Origin: Thioclava sp. GXIMD4216
GTDB lineage: Bacteria > Pseudomonadota > Alphaproteobacteria > Rhodobacterales > Rhodobacteraceae
DNA length: 64,000 nt
Direction: 5' to 3'
NCBI RefSeq assembly: GCF_037949285.1
Contig: NZ_CP149926.1
Coordinates: forward strand, 1,839,501 to 1,903,500
Part shown: piece after piece, positions 7,996-17,729 of the stretch
How positions within the stretch are numbered: the stretch's first letter is position 1
How the letters are laid out: each line of letters begins with the position of its first letter
Program-made: the position numbers and the translations under genes
The notes under the pieces: model-generated
What the model was told of the DNA's origin: nothing
The model's input: only the letters and a program-made list of their open reading frames with translations
Database searches by the model: none

Positions 7996-8906
7996 TCTCT
8001 CCGCCCGTCTTGCGGCGACATGGCCCCAAGGGTGAATTCCATCACCCGCCCATATCCTGCCGCACGCAATTTGTCATGTGCCGCCTGACGTTGCGCAGGC
8101 GGCGCCGTCCGCTCGAGGATCAGCCCACGGGCAGAACCGGTATGCGCGCGCAGATAGCCGAGGCAGGAAAGCTGGCTTGCAATCTGTGCGGTAGGATCGG
8201 CGGTCGGGCCCCGGATGGCTGCCGTGCGCGCCGCACTCAACGATGCCAGACGGGCAATCTCCGGCAAGTCGCCCCGCTGCGCCGCGCCGTGCCATTGTGG
8301 CACCAGATCGCAGAGATCGGCAAAGTGGCTATCTGCCGGATCGGTCCGTTCGGGCCCACCCCAGAGCCCGCCAATGATGCGCATCGGCGGCGGGGCCGGA
8401 AGCGGCACCAGCCCCTGCCCCAAGCGCGAGGCCCAAAGCTGCGCTGCGGGTTCGACAAAGGCCAGCGGGTCGGTTGCCCCCTCGATCTGCCAGCAGATCC
8501 GCATGACCTCCTGCGGGGCCAGCCAGGGGGCCAGATAGCGAATCACCGCCACCAAGGCCGCAGTCGAGGCCCCCGTCCCCGCGCCGGGCAGCATATTGGT
8601 GGCCAGCCTAAGCCGCCCCCGAAGCCTGCCCCCCCGTAGCGCCCCCCCCCGTAGCGGACCACCCCGTAGCGGGCGCAGCAACTGTCCAAGCCGGCGCAGC
8701 GCGTCACGTGGCAAAAGCCGCATCGGATCATGCAGCCCGAAGACGCGGGACGGCTGCACCGAAAGCACCGCCTGTAGTGGCGCGCAAGGCACCGACACCA
8801 GCGCCACCGGCCCTGAAGGCCCGAGCCGCCCCTGCAGGAATTCCCCGAAATGGCCACTGACCCGAACGGCGGCGTGGCGCGGCATCGGGTGGTCGCTCAG
8901 ACGCAT
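7992..8906 (-). CDS. bluE: GHMP-family L-threonine kinase, PduX/BluE-like
   Basis: A 304-residue GHMP kinase that most likely phosphorylates L-threonine to feed aminopropanol synthesis, as established for Salmonella PduX; the Rhodobacter capsulatus homologue is BluE. The N-terminal RVSGHFGEFLQGRLG and the glycine-rich ATP loop LPGAGTGAST (106-115) fit the family. A low-complexity stretch at residues 79-100 repeats LRGG-type units and is encoded by imperfect CGTAGCG repeats (8607-8672). It sits in a poorly conserved stretch before the ATP loop, so it may be tolerated. The gene overlaps cbiB by 4 bases and the phosphatase gene by 10. The function is inferred from family and from lying between phosphatase and cbiB; the substrate is not provable from sequence. 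Confidence 0.82.
   Translation of the reverse strand: MRLSDHPMPRHAAVRVSGHFGEFLQGRLGPSGPVALVSVPCAPLQAVLSVQPSRVFGLHDPMRLLPRDALRRLGQLLRPLRGGPLRGGALRGGRLRGRLRLATNMLPGAGTGASTAALVAVIRYLAPWLAPQEVMRICWQIEGATDPLAFVEPAAQLWASRLGQGLVPLPAPPPMRIIGGLWGGPERTDPADSHFADLCDLVPQWHGAAQRGDLPEIARLASLSAARTAAIRGPTADPTAQIASQLSCLGYLRAHTGSARGLILERTAPPAQRQAAHDKLRAAGYGRVMEFTLGAMSPQDGRRE
8607..8672. repeat. Short imperfect tandem repeats inside the GHMP kinase gene
   Basis: The plus strand shows repeated CCGTAGCG units separated by C-rich runs, including a nine-base C run just before a CCGTAGCGG copy. On the coding strand this gives an arginine- and glycine-rich peptide of LRGG-like units. Long C runs of this kind are prone to slippage, and a change not divisible by three would disrupt the kinase. 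Confidence 0.8.
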
Positions 8907-9481
8907 CGGTTCACGGCGGTAATCACCGCTCCCTCGGGCCGCAGGACTGTCACATGGCTGAGCGACAAAGGGTCGATGCCAAAGCGCAATCCACCCTGCA
9001 GCGCGCCTGTGGCCCAGCCCAGAACCGCACGGATACTGCCCGCATGGGCGACCACCGCAATCCGCCCCGGTGACGCCGCGAGCGTGTCGATCGCGCGGAT
9101 GACCCGCTGCCCCAGATCCAGAAAGCTTTCCCCGTCAGGGGGGCGATGCGCCGCCAGATCCTTGAGCGGCAGCGGCCCCAGATCGGGCAGCTCGGCATAG
9201 GCGCGCCCTTCCCATGCCCCCAGATCCTGCTCCCACAGATCGGCGTTCAGGGTGATCGGTTCTGTGGGCCAAAGCGCTTTGGCTGTCTGCTGGCAGCGCA
9301 GCGCGGGACTGGCCACGATCCGGTCAACCGCCCCCACCGTCAGGGCGATCCGCGCCAGTTGCTCGGGCGCGGGAAGGCAGGCTGCCAGATCGCGCCGCCC
9401 ATAGACGCAGCCATCCCCGATAACAGGCGCGTGCCGGATCAGAACCAGCTCGGTCGCCTCTGACGCGGGCGTGATCGACAT
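8897..9481 (-). CDS. Histidine phosphatase, CobC-like (probable alpha-ribazole phosphatase)
   Basis: A 194-residue phosphoglycerate-mutase-type phosphatase with the RHAP signature at residues 16-19 and a second catalytic histidine in VVAHAGSIRAVLG. In cobalamin clusters such proteins dephosphorylate alpha-ribazole phosphate or adenosylcobalamin 5'-phosphate (Salmonella CobC). I start at the ATG at 9481 because GAGGAAG lies just upstream; the frame extends to 9523 but would cross the short intergenic region shared with cobU. It is the first gene of the minus-strand group phosphatase-kinase-cbiB-decarboxylase and is divergent from cobU with 48 bases between. The specific substrate is inferred from context. 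No symbol is given, because cobC is used here for the decarboxylase. Confidence 0.85.
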   Translation of the reverse strand: MSITPASEATELVLIRHAPVIGDGCVYGRRDLAACLPAPEQLARIALTVGAVDRIVASPALRCQQTAKALWPTEPITLNADLWEQDLGAWEGRAYAELPDLGPLPLKDLAAHRPPDGESFLDLGQRVIRAIDTLAASPGRIAVVAHAGSIRAVLGWATGALQGGLRFGIDPLSLSHVTVLRPEGAVITAVNRCV

Positions 9482-9529
9482 GAATCTTCCTCTTTGCTTT
9501 TCAGCCCTTTTCTGCTTTGTCATCGCTCG

Positions 9530-10042
9530 ATGAGCAAGATCATACTAATGACCGGCGGGGCCCGTTCGGGCAAATCCCGCCTTGCAGAGGAGCAGGCACA
9601 GCGCCTTGGCTCCCCCGCGATCTATATTGCCACCGCCCGAATCTGGGACGACGAGACACAGGAGCGTGTCGATGAACACCGTGCCCGCCGCGTGACGGGC
9701 TGGCGCGATATCGAAGCCCCGATCGATCTTGCCCGAGCCCTGCGCGAGACAGATGGCACCGCCCCGCGCCTTGTCGATTGCCTGACCATGTGGCTGACCA
9801 ATCTGATGATGGAAGACCGCGATCTGGCGCAGGAGCTGGACGCGCTTCTTGCCACTTTGTCTCGCCTGACATCTCCGGTGGTTTTTGTCACCAACGAGGT
9901 TGGTATGGGAATCGTCCCCGAAAACGCACTTGCGCGCCGTTTCAGAGACGCGCAGGGGCACGTTAATCAAAAAATAGCCGCGCTAGCAGACGAGGTCTAT
10001 CTGGTCACCTGCGGCTATGCGTTAAAGGTCAAACCGCAATGA
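9530..10042 (+). CDS. cobU: Bifunctional adenosylcobinamide kinase / guanylyltransferase
   Basis: A 170-residue CobU/CobP enzyme that phosphorylates adenosylcobinamide and then forms GDP-cobinamide. The P-loop GGARSGKS is at residues 9-16, followed by YIATARIWDDE and later VFVTNEVGMGIVPE and RRFRDAQGHVNQ, all diagnostic. The frame is open upstream to 9494, but the family N-terminus starts at the ATG at 9530; no good Shine-Dalgarno is visible there, so translation may rely on a short or leaderless start. The stop overlaps cobT by 4 bases. It is the first gene of the cobU-cobT-cobS nucleotide-loop operon. Confidence 0.94.
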   Translation: MSKIILMTGGARSGKSRLAEEQAQRLGSPAIYIATARIWDDETQERVDEHRARRVTGWRDIEAPIDLARALRETDGTAPRLVDCLTMWLTNLMMEDRDLAQELDALLATLSRLTSPVVFVTNEVGMGIVPENALARRFRDAQGHVNQKIAALADEVYLVTCGYALKVKPQ

Positions 10043-11076
10043 GCCTCTTTCCTCTTTCCGCCCTGTCCGAACTGGACGTTCTGGCCGACAAGCTGCCGGT
10101 CTTCGATCATGCTGCGGCCGATCTGGCCAAGTCCCGTCAGGACCAGCTGACCAAGCCGCCGGGGTCTTTGGGGCGGCTGGAGGATCTGGCGATCTTCATG
10201 GCGGGCTGGCAACGCCGCGAGCGCCCGCATATCCGCAAGGCGCAAGCCCTTGTTTTTGCCGGAAATCATGGGGTTTGTGCCCAAGGGGTGAACCCCTTCC
10301 CGCAATCGGTGACCGCGCAGATGGTGGCCAATTACGAACATGGCGGGGCGGCGATCAACCAGCTTTGCCGTGCCAACGGGGCCGAACTTTCGGCTGTGGC
10401 GCTGGATCTGGACACGCCCACGGCGGATTTCACGCAAGCGCCCGCCATGACCGAGGCCGAAACGCTGGACGCGCTCAATCGCGGGGCGGCGGCGGTGGAC
10501 CCCGAAGCGGATGTGCTGATTCTGGGCGAGATGGGGATCGGCAACTCGACCATTGCCGCGGCGCTGGCCGCGGCCCTGTTTGGCGGTGAGGTCGGCGATT
10601 GGGTCGGGCGCGGCACCGGATCGGATGATGCGGGCGTGATGCGCAAGATCTCGGCCATCAGCCGCGGGCTGGAGCGCCATAAGGGACTGTCTGCCAAACA
10701 TATTCTGGCGGCACTGGGCGGGCGTGAACAGGCCGCGATCTGTGGTGCGGTGCTGGCGGCGCGGATGTATCGTATCCCCGTGCTGCTGGACGGGTTTATC
10801 TGCACCGCGTCGGCGGCCCCGCTTCACGGCGTAGACCCCGCCCTTCTGGCGCATTGCCTTGTGGGGCATGTCAGCGTCGAGCCGGGCCATCGCAAGCTGC
10901 TGGCGGCGCTTGATAAACAACCGATCCTCAATTTCGACATGCGCCTTGGTGAGGGCACGGGCGCGGCCCTTTCGCTGGGGATCCTGCGCTCGGCGCTGGA
11001 GTGCCATAACGGAATGGCCACCTTTGCCGAAGCGGGGGTCGACGGGGCGGAAGAACCGGCGGTGTCCGCACAATGA
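10039..11076 (+). CDS. cobT: Nicotinate-nucleotide-dimethylbenzimidazole phosphoribosyltransferase
   Basis: A 345-residue enzyme that makes alpha-ribazole phosphate from dimethylbenzimidazole and nicotinate mononucleotide. Typical features are LTKPPGSLGRLEDLA near the N-terminus, VFAGNHGVCAQGV, the GEMGIGNSTIAAAL loop, GLERHKG, and the C-terminal RLGEGTGAALS that contains the catalytic glutamate. The start overlaps cobU by 4 bases and the end overlaps cobS by 4 bases. This is the Salmonella-type CobT, not the cobaltochelatase subunit of the same name. Confidence 0.96.
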   Translation: MSLFPLSALSELDVLADKLPVFDHAAADLAKSRQDQLTKPPGSLGRLEDLAIFMAGWQRRERPHIRKAQALVFAGNHGVCAQGVNPFPQSVTAQMVANYEHGGAAINQLCRANGAELSAVALDLDTPTADFTQAPAMTEAETLDALNRGAAAVDPEADVLILGEMGIGNSTIAAALAAALFGGEVGDWVGRGTGSDDAGVMRKISAISRGLERHKGLSAKHILAALGGREQAAICGAVLAARMYRIPVLLDGFICTASAAPLHGVDPALLAHCLVGHVSVEPGHRKLLAALDKQPILNFDMRLGEGTGAALSLGILRSALECHNGMATFAEAGVDGAEEPAVSAQ

Positions 11077-11825
11077 TCCGCGCACGTCTGGCCGAGCTGC
11101 AACTTGCCATCATGCTGTTGTCGCGCCTGCCCGCAGGGCGCCTGCCCGAAGAACGGATCAGTCTGGGACATACGGTCTGGGCCTATCCGATTGCCGGTCT
11201 GGTCATCGGGGTTGGCGGTGCGCTCAGCCTCTGGCTATCGGCCCTTCTGGGGCTGCCCGCCTTTGCCGCCGCGCTGATTTGTCTGGTTGCGCTGACCTTT
11301 CTTACAGGGGCGCTGCATGAGGACGGGCTGGCCGATCTGGCCGACGGGTTGGGCGGCGGGCGCGACCGCGAGAAGAAGCTGGAGATCATGCGTGACAGCC
11401 GGATCGGCAGCTACGGGGTGACCGCGCTGGTGCTGGCCTATGGTCTGCGCGCCTGCGGGATTGCCACGCTTTACACCCACGGGCCGCATCTGGCGGCGGC
11501 AGCCCTGATCGCGCTGTCGATGGCCTCGCGGGCACAGATCGCGCTGTGGCAGCATGTCATGCCGGTTGCCCGTACGGACGGGATGGGCCATGCCGCGCAT
11601 GGGGTGCCACGGTCGGCACTGACTCTGGCGCTGCTCTATGGCGCGCTGGGGCTGAGCCTGACCGGCTGGATGGCACCGGTTGTGGCGCTATGCGTTCTGG
11701 CAGGCGGCGGGGCTGTCGCCATCGTGGCGCGGCGCCAGATCAGCGGCCAGACCGGCGACGTCTTAGGGGCCAGCCAGCAAGTGGCCGAAATCATGGGCTG
11801 GATCGGCCTTATGGCACTGATCTGA
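11073..11825 (+). CDS. cobS: Adenosylcobinamide-GDP ribazoletransferase (cobalamin synthase)
   Basis: A 250-residue polytopic inner-membrane protein that joins GDP-cobinamide and alpha-ribazole to form adenosylcobalamin. The LTFLTGALHEDGLADLADGL and KKLEIMRDSRIGSYG motifs are diagnostic of the Salmonella-type CobS; the aspartates in them bind magnesium. Several hydrophobic segments follow. It is the last gene of cobU-cobT-cobS and is coupled to cobT by a 4-base overlap. About 126 bases separate it from the next gene, where a GC-rich inverted repeat without a T-run is seen. Confidence 0.95.
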   Translation: MIRARLAELQLAIMLLSRLPAGRLPEERISLGHTVWAYPIAGLVIGVGGALSLWLSALLGLPAFAAALICLVALTFLTGALHEDGLADLADGLGGGRDREKKLEIMRDSRIGSYGVTALVLAYGLRACGIATLYTHGPHLAAAALIALSMASRAQIALWQHVMPVARTDGMGHAAHGVPRSALTLALLYGALGLSLTGWMAPVVALCVLAGGGAVAIVARRQISGQTGDVLGASQQVAEIMGWIGLMALI

Positions 11826-11951
11826 ATTTGCCTAAAAAATAATCGCACACCGGCGGGCGGCGGGAAACTTCCAGCGGCCCGCCGAAATCGCTGGCCCTTG
11901 CGCGCATGGCTTGCCTAGGTTGTCTTAACAGCCTTGGAAGGACAGCGCGTC

Positions 11952-14900
11952 ATGGCGATCTATGCATCCATTCATCACCTTACCCATTACAAATACGACA
12001 GAAATGTCATGCTTGGGCCACAGATCATCCGGCTGCGGCCTGCGCCCCATTCGCGTACCAAGGTGATTTCGCATTCGCTCAAAGTGACGCCTGCCGAGCA
12101 TTTCGTGAACCTCCAGCAGGACCCCTATGGCAACTGGCTGGCGCGTTTCGTCTTCCCTGAGCCCGTGCGCGAATTCAAGATCGAGGTCGATCTTGTGGCC
12201 GATATGACGGTCTATAACCCGTTCGATTTCTTCGTCGAGGAATCCGCCGAGCATTGGCCGTTCGACTACCCCGCCGATTATGCCGCCGATCTGGCGGTCT
12301 ATCGCACGCCCGAAAAAAGCACCAAGCTTCTGGACGCTTTCGTCGCCAGCATTCCGCGCAAGAAGACCCGCACGGTGGATTTTCTGGTCGGGCTGAATAC
12401 GCAGATTTCCGGCCTTGTCGATTACACCATCCGGCTGGAACCGGGCGTGCAGACACCCGAGGAAACGCTGACGCTGAAGTCGGGCTCCTGCCGTGACAGC
12501 AGCTGGCTTCTGGTGCAGGTGCTGCGTCAGCTGGGCTTTGCCGCGCGCTTTGTCTCGGGCTATCTGATCCAGCTGAAACCCGATGTGAAGGCGCTCGATG
12601 GCCCCTCGGGGACCGAGCATGATTTCACCGATCTGCACGCCTGGGTCGAGGTCTATCTGCCCGGCGCGGGCTGGATCGGGCTGGACCCGACCTCGGGGTT
12701 GATGACGGGCGAAAGTCATATCCCGCTGGCGGCCACCCCTCATTACCGCACCGCCGCGCCGATTGCGGGGGGCTTCACCGCCGATGGCACGCCCAAGGTC
12801 GCGTTCGATTTCGACATGCAGGTCACGCGCGTGGCCGAACATCCCCGTATCACCAAGCCGTTTTCCGACGAGGCTTGGGACGCGCTGAATGATCTGGGCA
12901 AACAGGTTGACCGCGATCTTGTCGCAAGCGATGTGCGCCTGACGATGGGCGGCGAGCCGACCTTCGTGTCGATCGATGACTTCCAGTCCGAGGAATGGAA
13001 CACCGCCGCCGTCGGCCCGCAAAAACGCGACCGCGCCGATGTGCTGATCCGCAAGCTGCAATCGCGTTTTGCCCCCGGTGGCTTCCTGCATTACGGTCAG
13101 GGCAAATGGTATCCGGGCGAGACCCTGCCGCGCTGGACGTTTTCGCTTTACTGGCGCCATGATGGCCAGCCGGTCTGGTCCAATAATGACCTGATCGCCC
13201 CCGAAGGCACCTCGCAGGATGCCACGCCCCATCAGGCGCAAGAGCTGATGCGCGAGATCGCCCATCAGCTGGATGTCGATGAAAACTATGTCATCCCCGC
13301 CTATGAGGACCCTGCCGAATGGCTGGTGAAAGAAGCCCAGCTGCCCGAGAATGTGACGCCCAAGAATTCGAAACTGGAAGATGCCGAGGCGCGCCATCGG
13401 ATTGCCCGCGTCTTTGATCGCGGCTTGACCACGCCCACGGCCTTTGTGCTGCCGGTCCAGCGGTGGCAGGCCAAGGCGGGCGGTGCGGGTTGGCGCTCTG
13501 AACAATGGAAGCTGCGGCGCGGTGCGATGCTGCTGGCGCCCGGTGACAGCCCCGCAGGCTACCGTCTGCCGCTGGCCTCTCTGCCGCATCTGAGCGCTGC
13601 GCAATACCCCTATCACAACCCCGCCGATCCGACGATTCCGCGCCCGCCCCTGCCCAAGCACGATCCGGTGAAACCGGCGGAACGGCTCAGCCAGCCGATG
13701 GCCTCTTTCATCCCGTCCGACCCTGTGACGCAGGGCTTTGTCCCGCAGGGCTCGCCCGAGATCGACGGTTTCGTGCGCACCGCCCTTTCGGTCGAGCCGC
13801 GTGACGGGCGGCTATGCGTTTTCATGCCCCCCGTGGTCTGGCTGGAGGATTATCTGGACCTTCTGCGCGCCGCCGAGGCCGCCGCCGCCAATCTGGGGCT
13901 GAAGGTCCATATCGAGGGCTATGCGCCGCCCCATGACCCGCGTCTCAATGTGATCCGCGTGGCCCCCGATCCGGGCGTGATCGAGGTCAATATCCATCCC
14001 GCCCATTCTTGGGAGGATTGCGTGGCCACCACCGAGGCGATCTATGAAGAGGCCCGCCTCTCGCGGCTTGGGGCTGATAAATTCATGATCGACGGGCGCC
14101 ATACCGGCACGGGTGGCGGCAACCATGTGGTGGTGGGGGGCGAGACCCCCAATGACAGCCCCTTCCTGCGTCGCCCCGATCTGTTGAAATCGCTGATCCT
14201 GACGTGGCAGCGGCACCCCTCGCTCAGCTATCTCTTCTCGGGCATGTTCATCGGCCCGACCTCGCAGGCGCCACGGATCGACGAGGCCCGCCATGACAGT
14301 CTTTACGAGCTTGAGATCGCGCTCCACCAGATCCAGCCGCATATGTCGGTGCCGCCTTGGCTGACCGACCGCCTCTTGCGCAATATCCTGATTGATGTGA
14401 CAGGCAATACCCACCGCGCCGAAATCTGTATCGACAAGCTCTATTCCCCCGATGGCCCCACGGGGCGTCTGGGGCTGGTCGAGTTCCGCGGCTTCGAAAT
14501 GCCGCCCCATCCGCGCATGTCGCTGGCCCAGCAGCTTCTGATCCGCGCGATCATTGCCCGCGCGTGGAAAGCGCCTATCGAGGGCCGCCCCGTGCGCTGG
14601 GGCACCGTGCTGCATGACCGCTTCATGCTGCCGCATTTCATCTGGCAGGACTTCCTCTCGCTACTGGAAGACCTCAGCCTGCATGGCTATGACTTCGACC
14701 CCGCGTGGTTTGTGGCGCAGGAAGAATTCCGCTTCCCCTTCTGCGGGCAGATCACCGTCGAGGGCGTCCATCTGGAGTTGAAACAGGCGCTGGAGCCGTG
14801 GCATGTGCTGGGCGAGACCGGCGCGATTGGCGGTACCGTGCGCTATACCGATAGCTCGGTCGAGCGGATGCAGGTCAAGATGACCTCGCTGCACCAAGAC

Positions 14901-15284
14901 CGCTATAAGGTCACCTGTAACGGGCGCTTCATGCCGATGACCCCCACGGGCACCTCGGGAACGTCGGTCGCGGGGGTGCGCTATAAGGCGTGGAAACCGC
15001 CGGAATCGCTGCACCCGACGCTGCCCACCAATGCGCCTCTGGTCTTTGACATCTATGACACATGGTCGAACCGCGCGATTGGCGGCTGCACCTATAACGT
15101 GGCCCATCCGGGCGGGCGCAATTACGACACCTTCCCCGTCAATGCCAATGAGGCCGAGGCGCGGCGTCTCGCGCGCTTCCAGCCCTTCGGCCACACACCC
15201 GGCGCCTATGTGCCAAAGGTGGAACAGCCCCACCCCGAATTTCCGCTCACGCTTGACCTGCGCCGCCCAGTCGGGCTGATCTAG
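11952..15284 (+). CDS. Transglutaminase-like / DUF2126 putative amidoligase fusion
   Basis: A 1110-residue two-part protein. Residues about 1-290 form a bacterial transglutaminase-like domain with an intact triad: Cys180 in SGSCRDSS, His229 in LHAWVEV and Asp245 in GLDPTSG. Residues about 300-1110 match DUF2126, described in Pfam as a putative amidoligase, with [22 protein letters not shown] and [18 protein letters not shown] start at the ATG at 11952, with GGAAGGA 11 bases upstream. It is the first gene of an operon with the ATP-grasp/alpha-E protein and a second transglutaminase. No signal peptide is seen, so it is probably cytoplasmic. The product of this system is unknown; peptide ligation or isopeptide chemistry is a family-based prediction. 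Confidence 0.9.
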   Translation: MAIYASIHHLTHYKYDRNVMLGPQIIRLRPAPHSRTKVISHSLKVTPAEHFVNLQQDPYGNWLARFVFPEPVREFKIEVDLVADMTVYNPFDFFVEESAEHWPFDYPADYAADLAVYRTPEKSTKLLDAFVASIPRKKTRTVDFLVGLNTQISGLVDYTIRLEPGVQTPEETLTLKSGSCRDSSWLLVQVLRQLGFAARFVSGYLIQLKPDVKALDGPSGTEHDFTDLHAWVEVYLPGAGWIGLDPTSGLMTGESHIPLAATPHYRTAAPIAGGFTADGTPKVAFDFDMQVTRVAEHPRITKPFSDEAWDALNDLGKQVDRDLVASDVRLTMGGEPTFVSIDDFQSEEWNTAAVGPQKRDRADVLIRKLQSRFAPGGFLHYGQGKWYPGETLPRWTFSLYWRHDGQPVWSNNDLIAPEGTSQDATPHQAQELMREIAHQLDVDENYVIPAYEDPAEWLVKEAQLPENVTPKNSKLEDAEARHRIARVFDRGLTTPTAFVLPVQRWQAKAGGAGWRSEQWKLRRGAMLLAPGDSPAGYRLPLASLPHLSAAQYPYHNPADPTIPRPPLPKHDPVKPAERLSQPMASFIPSDPVTQGFVPQGSPEIDGFVRTALSVEPRDGRLCVFMPPVVWLEDYLDLLRAAEAAAANLGLKVHIEGYAPPHDPRLNVIRVAPDPGVIEVNIHPAHSWEDCVATTEAIYEEARLSRLGADKFMIDGRHTGTGGGNHVVVGGETPNDSPFLRRPDLLKSLILTWQRHPSLSYLFSGMFIGPTSQAPRIDEARHDSLYELEIALHQIQPHMSVPPWLTDRLLRNILIDVTGNTHRAEICIDKLYSPDGPTGRLGLVEFRGFEMPPHPRMSLAQQLLIRAIIARAWKAPIEGRPVRWGTVLHDRFMLPHFIWQDFLSLLEDLSLHGYDFDPAWFVAQEEFRFPFCGQITVEGVHLELKQALEPWHVLGETGAIGGTVRYTDSSVERMQVKMTSLHQDRYKVTCNGRFMPMTPTGTSGTSVAGVRYKAWKPPESLHPTLPTNAPLVFDIYDTWSNRAIGGCTYNVAHPGGRNYDTFPVNANEAEARRLARFQPFGHTPGAYVPKVEQPHPEFPLTLDLRRPVGLI

Positions 15285-15308
15285 GCGCAGAACATTTAGG
15301 GCGAAGCG

Positions 15309-17726
15309 ATGGCCGATAGACCAAACCCGCCTGCCAGCCCGCTGCTGGCAGGGTATACACCCGTAAAGGGGGTGGCGGACGAGCTTTTCGATGCGACAGG
15401 CCGGATGCGACCGGTCTGGCGCCGCTTTGTCGAGCGGTTCCTGCGGCTCTCGCCCGAGGAGATCGAGGCCCGTTTCGAACGCGCCGATCTGTATCTGCGC
15501 GATGCGGGCGTGTTCTACCGGCAATATTCCAATGACCCGCTGACCGAACGTAGCTGGCCGCTCAGCCATATTCCGGTCATCCTGCACGAGGCGGAATGGC
15601 GCGGTATCTGCGAGGGGCTGACCCAGCGTGCCGATCTTCTGGAACAGGTGATGGCCGATCTTTACGGGCCTGCTGATCTGGTGACGCAAGGCCACCTGCC
15701 CGCAGAACTGATCGCGGGGTCCAGGCAATTCCTGCGCCCGATGGTGGGGGTGCAGCCCAAGGGCGGGCATTACCTGCATTTTCTGGCCTTCGAGATCGGG
15801 CGCTCGCCGGACGGGTCGTGGTTTGTGCTGGGCGATCGGACACAGGCGACCTCGGGGGCGGGGTTCGCGCTGGAAAACCGCATGGCCACGGGGCGCGCCT
15901 TTCCCGAACGGTTCCCGCGTGCCTATATCCATCGTCATGCCGGATTTTTCGGGGCCTTTCTGCAAGCGTCCGAACGGCTGGCCGAAGATCGCGAGCACCT
16001 GCGCGCGACACCGGCAATCCTGACCCCCGGCCCCTCGAACGAAGCCTATTACGAACATACCTATATCGCCCGCTATCTGGGCATCCCGCTGCTGGAGGGG
16101 GAAGATATTGTCGTCGAGGACGGGCGGGCCAAAGTGCGCACCATCTCGGGGCCACAGCCGCTCGGGGCGCTCTGGCGGCGGATCGATGCCGGATTTGCCG
16201 ATCCGATCGAATTGGACGAGACCAGCCAGATCGGCACGCCGGGGCTGATGGAGGCCATCCGGCAAGGCCATCTTGGCATGGCCAATGCGCTGGGATCGGG
16301 CATTCTGGAGATGCGCGCCATGCTGGCTTTCCTGCCGCGCATCTGCGAGGTGCTGACCGGCAAACCGCTGACCCTGCCCAATATCGCGACATGGTGGTGC
16401 GGGGCCGCCGACGCCCGTGCCTATGTCAACGCCAATGCCAAGCGGATGATGATCGGCTCCGCCTATGCGGTGAACCTGCCCTTTGACCTGAATGCCACCA
16501 CGGCTCTGGGCGGGCAGTTTCGCGGCTCGGCCCGTGAGTCGGTGACAAAATGGCTTGAAGAGGAAGGCCGCAGCCTTGTGGGACAGGAAGCCGTGACGCT
16601 ATCCACCACGCCTGCATGGTCGCGCAATGCCGCAGGAGAGGCGCAGATCACCCCCCGCCCGATGACCGTGCGGGTCTTTGCCGCGCGCACCGAAACCGGC
16701 TGGCGCTTCCTGCATGGCGGCTATGCCCGTATCGGACGCTCCGAAGACCCCACGGCGCTGGCCATGCAGCGAGGCGGCTCGGTGGCCGATGTCTGGATCG
16801 TGGCCGATCATCCGGTCTCGCAAGAGAGCCTTGCCCCCGAAAAGACCGGCCGTTTCCTGCGCAGCGATCCGGGCATTCTGCCGGCACGCGCTGCCGACAA
16901 CCTTTATTGGCTGGGCCGCTATATCGAACGGACCGAGGACGCGATCCGCCTGCTTCGCGCCTATCATCTGCGGCTGGCGGCCACCGGAAACAGTGCCGAT
17001 CCGCGGCTCAAGCTGATGCGCAGCTACCTTGCCTCGGTGGGCTATACATTCGAGAAAGCGATCCCCGACACGCTTCTGGGACGTTTCGAAATGGCGCAGG
17101 GCTGTGCGGCCAAGGTGCGCGACCGGTTCTCCACCGATGGCTGGAACGCGCTTGGCGATCTTCTGTCCACGGCGCGGCGCTTGCAGAAAACCGCAAAGCC
17201 GGGCGATGATGCCGCCCGCGCCATGTCGGTTTTCCTGCGCAAGATCACCGGTTTTTCGGGGCTGGTGCACGAGAATATGTATCGCTTTTCCGCATGGCAT
17301 TTCCTGTCCTTCGGGCGGGCGCTGGAACGCGCTGATGCCACGACCACCCTGCTGGAACTCTACGCCGCCCCCGACAGCCCCGAAGGCGGGCTGGATCTGG
17401 CGGTCGAGGTCTGTGACAGCGTGATCACCCATCAACGGCGCTTCCGCGTGGAAACCAGCCGCGACACCGTGCTGGACCTGCTGGCGCTGGATGGCGACAA
17501 CCCGCGCGCGCTGGCCTTTCTGATGACGCGCATGTGCGATCTGGCGCGGCGGATGCCCCATGCGATGGATCATGGCCGCCCCAATGCGCTGATGCGGGCG
17601 CTGATGCAGCTTGAAACCGAATTCAGCTGTGCCGAACCCGACGATCTGACCCCCGAGCGCCTGCGCCACCTGCGCCATGAATTGGGACAGGTCTCCGACC
17701 TTCTGACCACCGCCTATCTGAGATGA
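15309..17726 (+). CDS. Circularly permuted ATP-grasp protein fused to an alpha-E domain
   Basis: An 805-residue fusion. The first approximately 480 residues match the circularly permuted ATP-grasp family, with the hallmark region YYEHTYIARYLGIPLLEGED and a later LGNALGSG-like glycine segment (ANALGSGILE). The C-terminal approximately 300 residues are an alpha-E (DUF403) helical domain starting at RAADNLYWLGRYIERTED. Related loci often encode the two as separate genes. It lies 24 bases after the DUF2126 gene and 3 bases before the second transglutaminase gene, so the three are one operon. ATP-grasp enzymes join carboxylates to amines using ATP; the substrate here is unknown. Confidence 0.9.
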   Translation: MADRPNPPASPLLAGYTPVKGVADELFDATGRMRPVWRRFVERFLRLSPEEIEARFERADLYLRDAGVFYRQYSNDPLTERSWPLSHIPVILHEAEWRGICEGLTQRADLLEQVMADLYGPADLVTQGHLPAELIAGSRQFLRPMVGVQPKGGHYLHFLAFEIGRSPDGSWFVLGDRTQATSGAGFALENRMATGRAFPERFPRAYIHRHAGFFGAFLQASERLAEDREHLRATPAILTPGPSNEAYYEHTYIARYLGIPLLEGEDIVVEDGRAKVRTISGPQPLGALWRRIDAGFADPIELDETSQIGTPGLMEAIRQGHLGMANALGSGILEMRAMLAFLPRICEVLTGKPLTLPNIATWWCGAADARAYVNANAKRMMIGSAYAVNLPFDLNATTALGGQFRGSARESVTKWLEEEGRSLVGQEAVTLSTTPAWSRNAAGEAQITPRPMTVRVFAARTETGWRFLHGGYARIGRSEDPTALAMQRGGSVADVWIVADHPVSQESLAPEKTGRFLRSDPGILPARAADNLYWLGRYIERTEDAIRLLRAYHLRLAATGNSADPRLKLMRSYLASVGYTFEKAIPDTLLGRFEMAQGCAAKVRDRFSTDGWNALGDLLSTARRLQKTAKPGDDAARAMSVFLRKITGFSGLVHENMYRFSAWHFLSFGRALERADATTTLLELYAAPDSPEGGLDLAVEVCDSVITHQRRFRVETSRDTVLDLLALDGDNPRALAFLMTRMCDLARRMPHAMDHGRPNALMRALMQLETEFSCAEPDDLTPERLRHLRHELGQVSDLLTTAYLR

Positions 17727-17729
17727 CCG

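Noticed and set aside
11826..11951. Terminator after cobS
   Set aside because: A CGGCGGG/CCCGCCG pair exists but without a T-run and with a long loop, so I do not list it.
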